Of a DNA stretch of 36,020 nucleotides, positions 33,259 through 36,020 are shown piece after piece. The DNA is from Allobosea sp. LC85 (GTDB taxonomy: Bacteria > Pseudomonadota > Alphaproteobacteria > Rhizobiales > Beijerinckiaceae), in contig NZ_JPKG01000021.1 in assembly GCF_000735605.1 (NCBI RefSeq), forward strand, positions 1 through 36,020, given 5' to 3'. The notes below the pieces were generated by a model. It saw nothing but the letters and a program-made list of their open reading frames with translations, had not been told where the DNA came from and searched no databases. A program made the translations under genes and the position numbers. Each line of letters starts with the position of its first letter. Within the stretch, counting starts at the first letter, position 1.

Positions 33259-34020
33259 ATGCGCAAGATCCTGATCATCGGAATCGGTGCTGGCAATCCT
33301 GACTACGTCACGGTTCAGGCGATCAACGCCCTCAACCAGGTCGACGTCTTCTTCATCCCCGACAAAGGGACGGACAAGGTGGAACTCGGACGATTGCGGA
33401 AGGACATCTGCGAGCGCTTCATCGAAGGCTCGGATTATCGCCTGGTTCCGGTGCCGATCCCGGAGCGTGCCGCCGCTGGAACGAGTTACCGCGGGAGCGT
33501 CGACGAGTGGCATGCCCGCCTTGCCCATGATTACGAGGGTCTGTTCACGCAAGAACTCGGGGAGGGTGAATGCGGAGCCTTCCTCGTCTGGGGTGATCCG
33601 ACGCTCTATGACAGCACGCTCCGGATCATCGAACACATTCGCGCCAAGGGCTTCGCTCTCGAATACGATGTGATCCCGGGCATCAGCAGTGTGCAGGCCC
33701 TTGCGGCTCAACACCGGGTGGCGCTCAACCGGATTGGCGAGCCCGTACTGATCACCACGGGACGCAAACTCGCCGAAGGCTTTCCCAATAACCTCGATAG
33801 CGTGGTCGTCATGCTCGATGGAGACCAGGCCTTCAAGCGTGTCGCCGGTGAAGATCTCGATATCTATTGGGGCGCCTATCTCGGCACCGAAGACGAGATT
33901 TTGGTCGCCGGAAAGCTGTCGGAGGTGATGGGCGATATCGAGCGCATCCGGCGCGAAGCGCGGGATGAAAAGGGCTGGATCATGGATACCTATCTACTTC
34001 GGAGACGCGACGAGGACTGA
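33259..34020 (+). CDS. cobF: Precorrin-6A synthase (deacetylating)
   Basis: A 253-residue SAM-dependent C1-methyltransferase of the aerobic cobalamin pathway; it methylates precorrin-5 with loss of acetate to give precorrin-6A. Family marks: MRKILIIGIGAGNPDYVTVQ at the N-terminus, VDVFFIPDKGTDKVELGRLR, GAFLVWGDPTLYDSTLRII and YDVIPGISSVQALAAQHR. GGAGG lies four bases before the ATG. The gene is divergent from the riboswitch-controlled operon and no other cob gene is in the window, so the rest of the pathway is elsewhere. Its presence tells that the organism uses the oxygen-dependent route. Confidence 0.95.
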   Translation: MRKILIIGIGAGNPDYVTVQAINALNQVDVFFIPDKGTDKVELGRLRKDICERFIEGSDYRLVPVPIPERAAAGTSYRGSVDEWHARLAHDYEGLFTQELGEGECGAFLVWGDPTLYDSTLRIIEHIRAKGFALEYDVIPGISSVQALAAQHRVALNRIGEPVLITTGRKLAEGFPNNLDSVVVMLDGDQAFKRVAGEDLDIYWGAYLGTEDEILVAGKLSEVMGDIERIRREARDEKGWIMDTYLLRRRDED

Positions 34021-34346
34021 ACGGCGCAATGCGCGCATGAAGACGAAGAGAGGTCTTTATGTCTTCGATTGGCCCCCGTCGGGCGGATTACTCCATCGTG
34101 TCACTGTCGCGGCTCTCCGGGTCTGTTTGCCCGGAGCGACGAAGGAAGCCATTGCGCCGGATCACCCGATAACCGAGCTCAGCCGTCCATCGGCTGCAGT
34201 GGCCGCCGGATCAGCCCGAGTTCGTCCTGGCTCAAACCCCGATAAACCGCTTTCGCGGACCCGGTGCCTTGCAATTCGCGGGGCCGGTGGAACCGCAGCG
34301 ATCGGGACGCAGCGGCAAGGACGGCGGCTTCGGGGGATGCCGGCCT
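34021..34346. other. 326-bp region between convergent cobF and the SbmA/BacA-like gene
   Basis: No confident gene. A 7-bp hairpin (CTCCGGG / CCCGGAG, 34115–34136) could end either transcript. On the minus strand the frame of the ABC protein continues open past its TAG stop (34349–34347) for 55 sense codons to a TGA at 34181–34179, with a protein-like end (AVYRGLSQDELGLIRRPL). It has no start codon of its own that looks used. Confidence 0.4.
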
Positions 34347-36020
34347 CTACACGCTTGCCTCTGCGCTCGTCAGAGGCTCCAGCGCAAAGCCGTCGCGTCT
34401 CGACAGGCGGATCGCGCGATAGTCGTCCAGGCCCAATGGCGGCCGGTGCGCGATCAGGACGAAAGTCGCCAGCGGCAAGCTTTGGCGCAGGGTTGCGAGC
34501 AGATCGCGTTCGGCCGCCGGGTCGAGCGCGCTGGTCGCCTCGTCGAGCACGATCCAGTCCGGCTTCTGAAGGTGGATGCGTGCAAGTGCCAGCCGCTGGC
34601 GCTCGCCTCCGGACAGGCCGCGGCGCGCGTCGTTCCAGGCCGGCTCGTCGATTTCCCACAACTGGACCATGCCGACGGACGCCAGGGCTCGCTCATAGTC
34701 CTCGGCCTGATGGGCTTCAGGGGAGGCGGGATAGGCCAGTGCTCCCCGCAGGCTGCCGAGGGGCAGGTAGGGTTGCTGCGGCATGAAGGACATTCTGGCG
34801 TCGGGACGTTCGATTTGACCCGTGCCATGCCGCCATAGCCCCGCAAGGGCCTTCACCAGGGCACTCTTGCCATGCCCGGAGGGCGCGGAAATCCAGTACG
34901 TCCCGCCTGCTTCAAGTCGAATCTCAGGCAGCGGCTCGAGCGCGCGGCCGTTGGGGGCCCGCAGCGCGACATCGCGCAGCGAGATGCGGTCGTCCAATGC
35001 CGGAATAAGCGCCGGCCGCGGCGTATCCTCACTGGCCTCGGCCGCCCCAAGGAAATGGCTCAGGCGGCTCGCTGATGCCGCGAGTTCGGCAAGATCGCGA
35101 TAGGAGAAGATGAACCAGGAGAGCGTGGTCACGACATTCTGGAAAGCCGAGCCGATCTGCATCAAACCGCCGAAGGTGACACGCCCGGCCAGAAAGGCCG
35201 GCAGAGCGAGAAAGAGCGGGATGCGCAGGACCGTCTGCATATAGGGCCTGGTGAAGCAACCGAGAATCAACTCGCGATTGGCGAGGCCGCGCCAGTTCTG
35301 CATGATCGCACCAAAGCGATCCGAGAGCAGGCGCCGTTCAGCCGCTTCGCCATTCGCCAGCGCCACGGCCTCGACATGCTCGCGCAGCCGCGTCAGCGCG
35401 AAGCGGAAATCGGCCTCGCGGCGCTGCTGCTCGAAGGCGAGGGATTTCAAAGGCTTGCCGAGCCAATGCGTCAGGCCGCTCGAGATCGCCACATAGAGCG
35501 GCGCAGCCCAGACCATGTAGCGCGGGATCTCGACGGCGATGCCTCCAACCGTGAAGGCGAGGGGAAAGGTCGAGAGCGACCACAGGATCGCGAAAAAGGA
35601 GACCAACGCGACGATGTTGGTGATGAGCTCGATCGCCTCGCCGGTGAGCTTGTCGACGAAGATGCGGCAATCCTCGGCGATGCGCTGATCGGGATTGTCG
35701 AGGCCGTTATCGGTGCGGTCGCGCAGGTGCCAATAGGCTTTGTTGGAGAGCCAGCGGTCGAGTGCGGCTTCGGTCAGAGAGCGGCGCCAGCGAATCTGGA
35801 GCATCTTGCGCAGATAGCTGCCGCTCAGGAACAGGCTCACGCTGATGGCGATCAACCCGAAAAACACCGCGATCTGGCGCAGCGTCGCGTCGACATCGAG
35901 CTTCTGAAGGGCGTTGTAGAAATCGGCCGTCCAGGCGATCAGGCGGACCGAAACCTGGACGCCGGCCAATCCGAGCCCGAGCACGAGCGCGAAATAGACC
36001 AGTCCGGCCCGCCCGCCCGG
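34347..36020 (-). CDS. SbmA/BacA-like ABC transporter (membrane domain fused to ATPase), 5' end missing
   Basis: The frame is open from the right edge to a TAG at 34349–34347; 557 codons are seen and the true start lies outside the window, since LVYFALVLGLGLAGVQVSV before the internal GTG at 35984 is the first membrane helix. The N-terminal ~330 residues match the ABC_membrane_2 fold: WTADFYNALQKLD, RWRRSLTEAALDRWLSNKAY, and DNPDQRIAEDCRIFVDKLTG. The ATPase has Walker A APSGHGKSALV, signature LSGGERQRLALARIH and Walker B WIVLDEATSALD. This class (COG4178) is annotated for vitamin B12, bleomycin or antimicrobial-peptide transport; a mycobacterial member imports B12. Its place beside cobF and a B12 riboswitch makes a corrinoid substrate worth testing. 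Confidence 0.9.
   Translation of the reverse strand, partial: PGGRAGLVYFALVLGLGLAGVQVSVRLIAWTADFYNALQKLDVDATLRQIAVFFGLIAISVSLFLSGSYLRKMLQIRWRRSLTEAALDRWLSNKAYWHLRDRTDNGLDNPDQRIAEDCRIFVDKLTGEAIELITNIVALVSFFAILWSLSTFPLAFTVGGIAVEIPRYMVWAAPLYVAISSGLTHWLGKPLKSLAFEQQRREADFRFALTRLREHVEAVALANGEAAERRLLSDRFGAIMQNWRGLANRELILGCFTRPYMQTVLRIPLFLALPAFLAGRVTFGGLMQIGSAFQNVVTTLSWFIFSYRDLAELAASASRLSHFLGAAEASEDTPRPALIPALDDRISLRDVALRAPNGRALEPLPEIRLEAGGTYWISAPSGHGKSALVKALAGLWRHGTGQIERPDARMSFMPQQPYLPLGSLRGALAYPASPEAHQAEDYERALASVGMVQLWEIDEPAWNDARRGLSGGERQRLALARIHLQKPDWIVLDEATSALDPAAERDLLATLRQSLPLATFVLIAHRPPLGLDDYRAIRLSRRDGFALEPLTSAEASV

Noticed and set aside
33965..34786. 273-codon plus-strand open frame after cobF, with an ATG at 34037
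   Set aside because: Arg/Ala/Ser-rich and mostly antisense to the 3' end of the SbmA/BacA-like gene; no ribosome site or motif.

Overview
This 36 kb window is GC-rich bacterial chromosome. Gene content and order (pyrB–pyrC–plsY–dprA, the mazG/arfB/recX group, a CobF-type aerobic cobalamin gene, a B12 riboswitch, Bug-type solute receptors) and protein style point to an alphaproteobacterium of the Hyphomicrobiales, perhaps near Boseaceae or Methylobacteriaceae. That placement is inferred from reading, not from a search. No tRNA, rRNA, CRISPR array, insertion sequence or prophage was seen. All gene calls are conceptual translations judged by recognisable motifs.

Layout. 1–1339: 5' part of a FtsK-type DNA translocase (minus, runs off the left edge) that lacks the usual N-terminal membrane segments. 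1740–2810: a secreted TldE1/DUF2778-type L,D-transpeptidase-like protein. 3004–5703: topA (minus), divergent from the housekeeping run pyrB, a pseudo-dihydroorotase pyrC, plsY and dprA (6000–10190). 10241–12756: a small conserved helical protein, an AEC-family transporter and two small secreted Tyr/Gly-rich proteins. 12820–13311: ruvX.

13369–19989 is the main accessory module and reads as a complete 3-sulfolactate utilisation locus. A solute receptor and a HutC-type GntR regulator (minus) are divergent from suyA, suyB, a YeiH/UPF0324-type exporter, slcC and comC (plus). A perfect 14-bp palindrome sits in the divergent promoter and a strong intrinsic terminator closes the plus-strand operon. 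Both enantiomers of sulfolactate should be usable: SlcC oxidises the S form to sulfopyruvate, ComC reduces sulfopyruvate to the R form, SuyAB cleaves the R form to pyruvate and sulfite, and the exporter could remove the sulfur anion.

20087–29024: mazG, arfB, recX, a second orphan Bug-type receptor, a short methyltransferase, a fused ring-cleaving dioxygenase-like/carboxylesterase protein resembling MhqO joined to MhqD, an ABC-F ATPase, and a PabB–PabC fusion. One 45-bp palindromic repeat occurs twice (20041 and 29049), each time between convergent genes.

29095–36020 is a cobalamin-linked region. A class II-type ABC importer (receptor, FecCD permease, ATPase) and a methyltransferase form a tightly overlapping minus-strand operon behind a B12 riboswitch. 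cobF is divergent from the riboswitch, and an SbmA/BacA-like ABC exporter-fold protein, of the class that includes B12 transporters, runs off the right edge.
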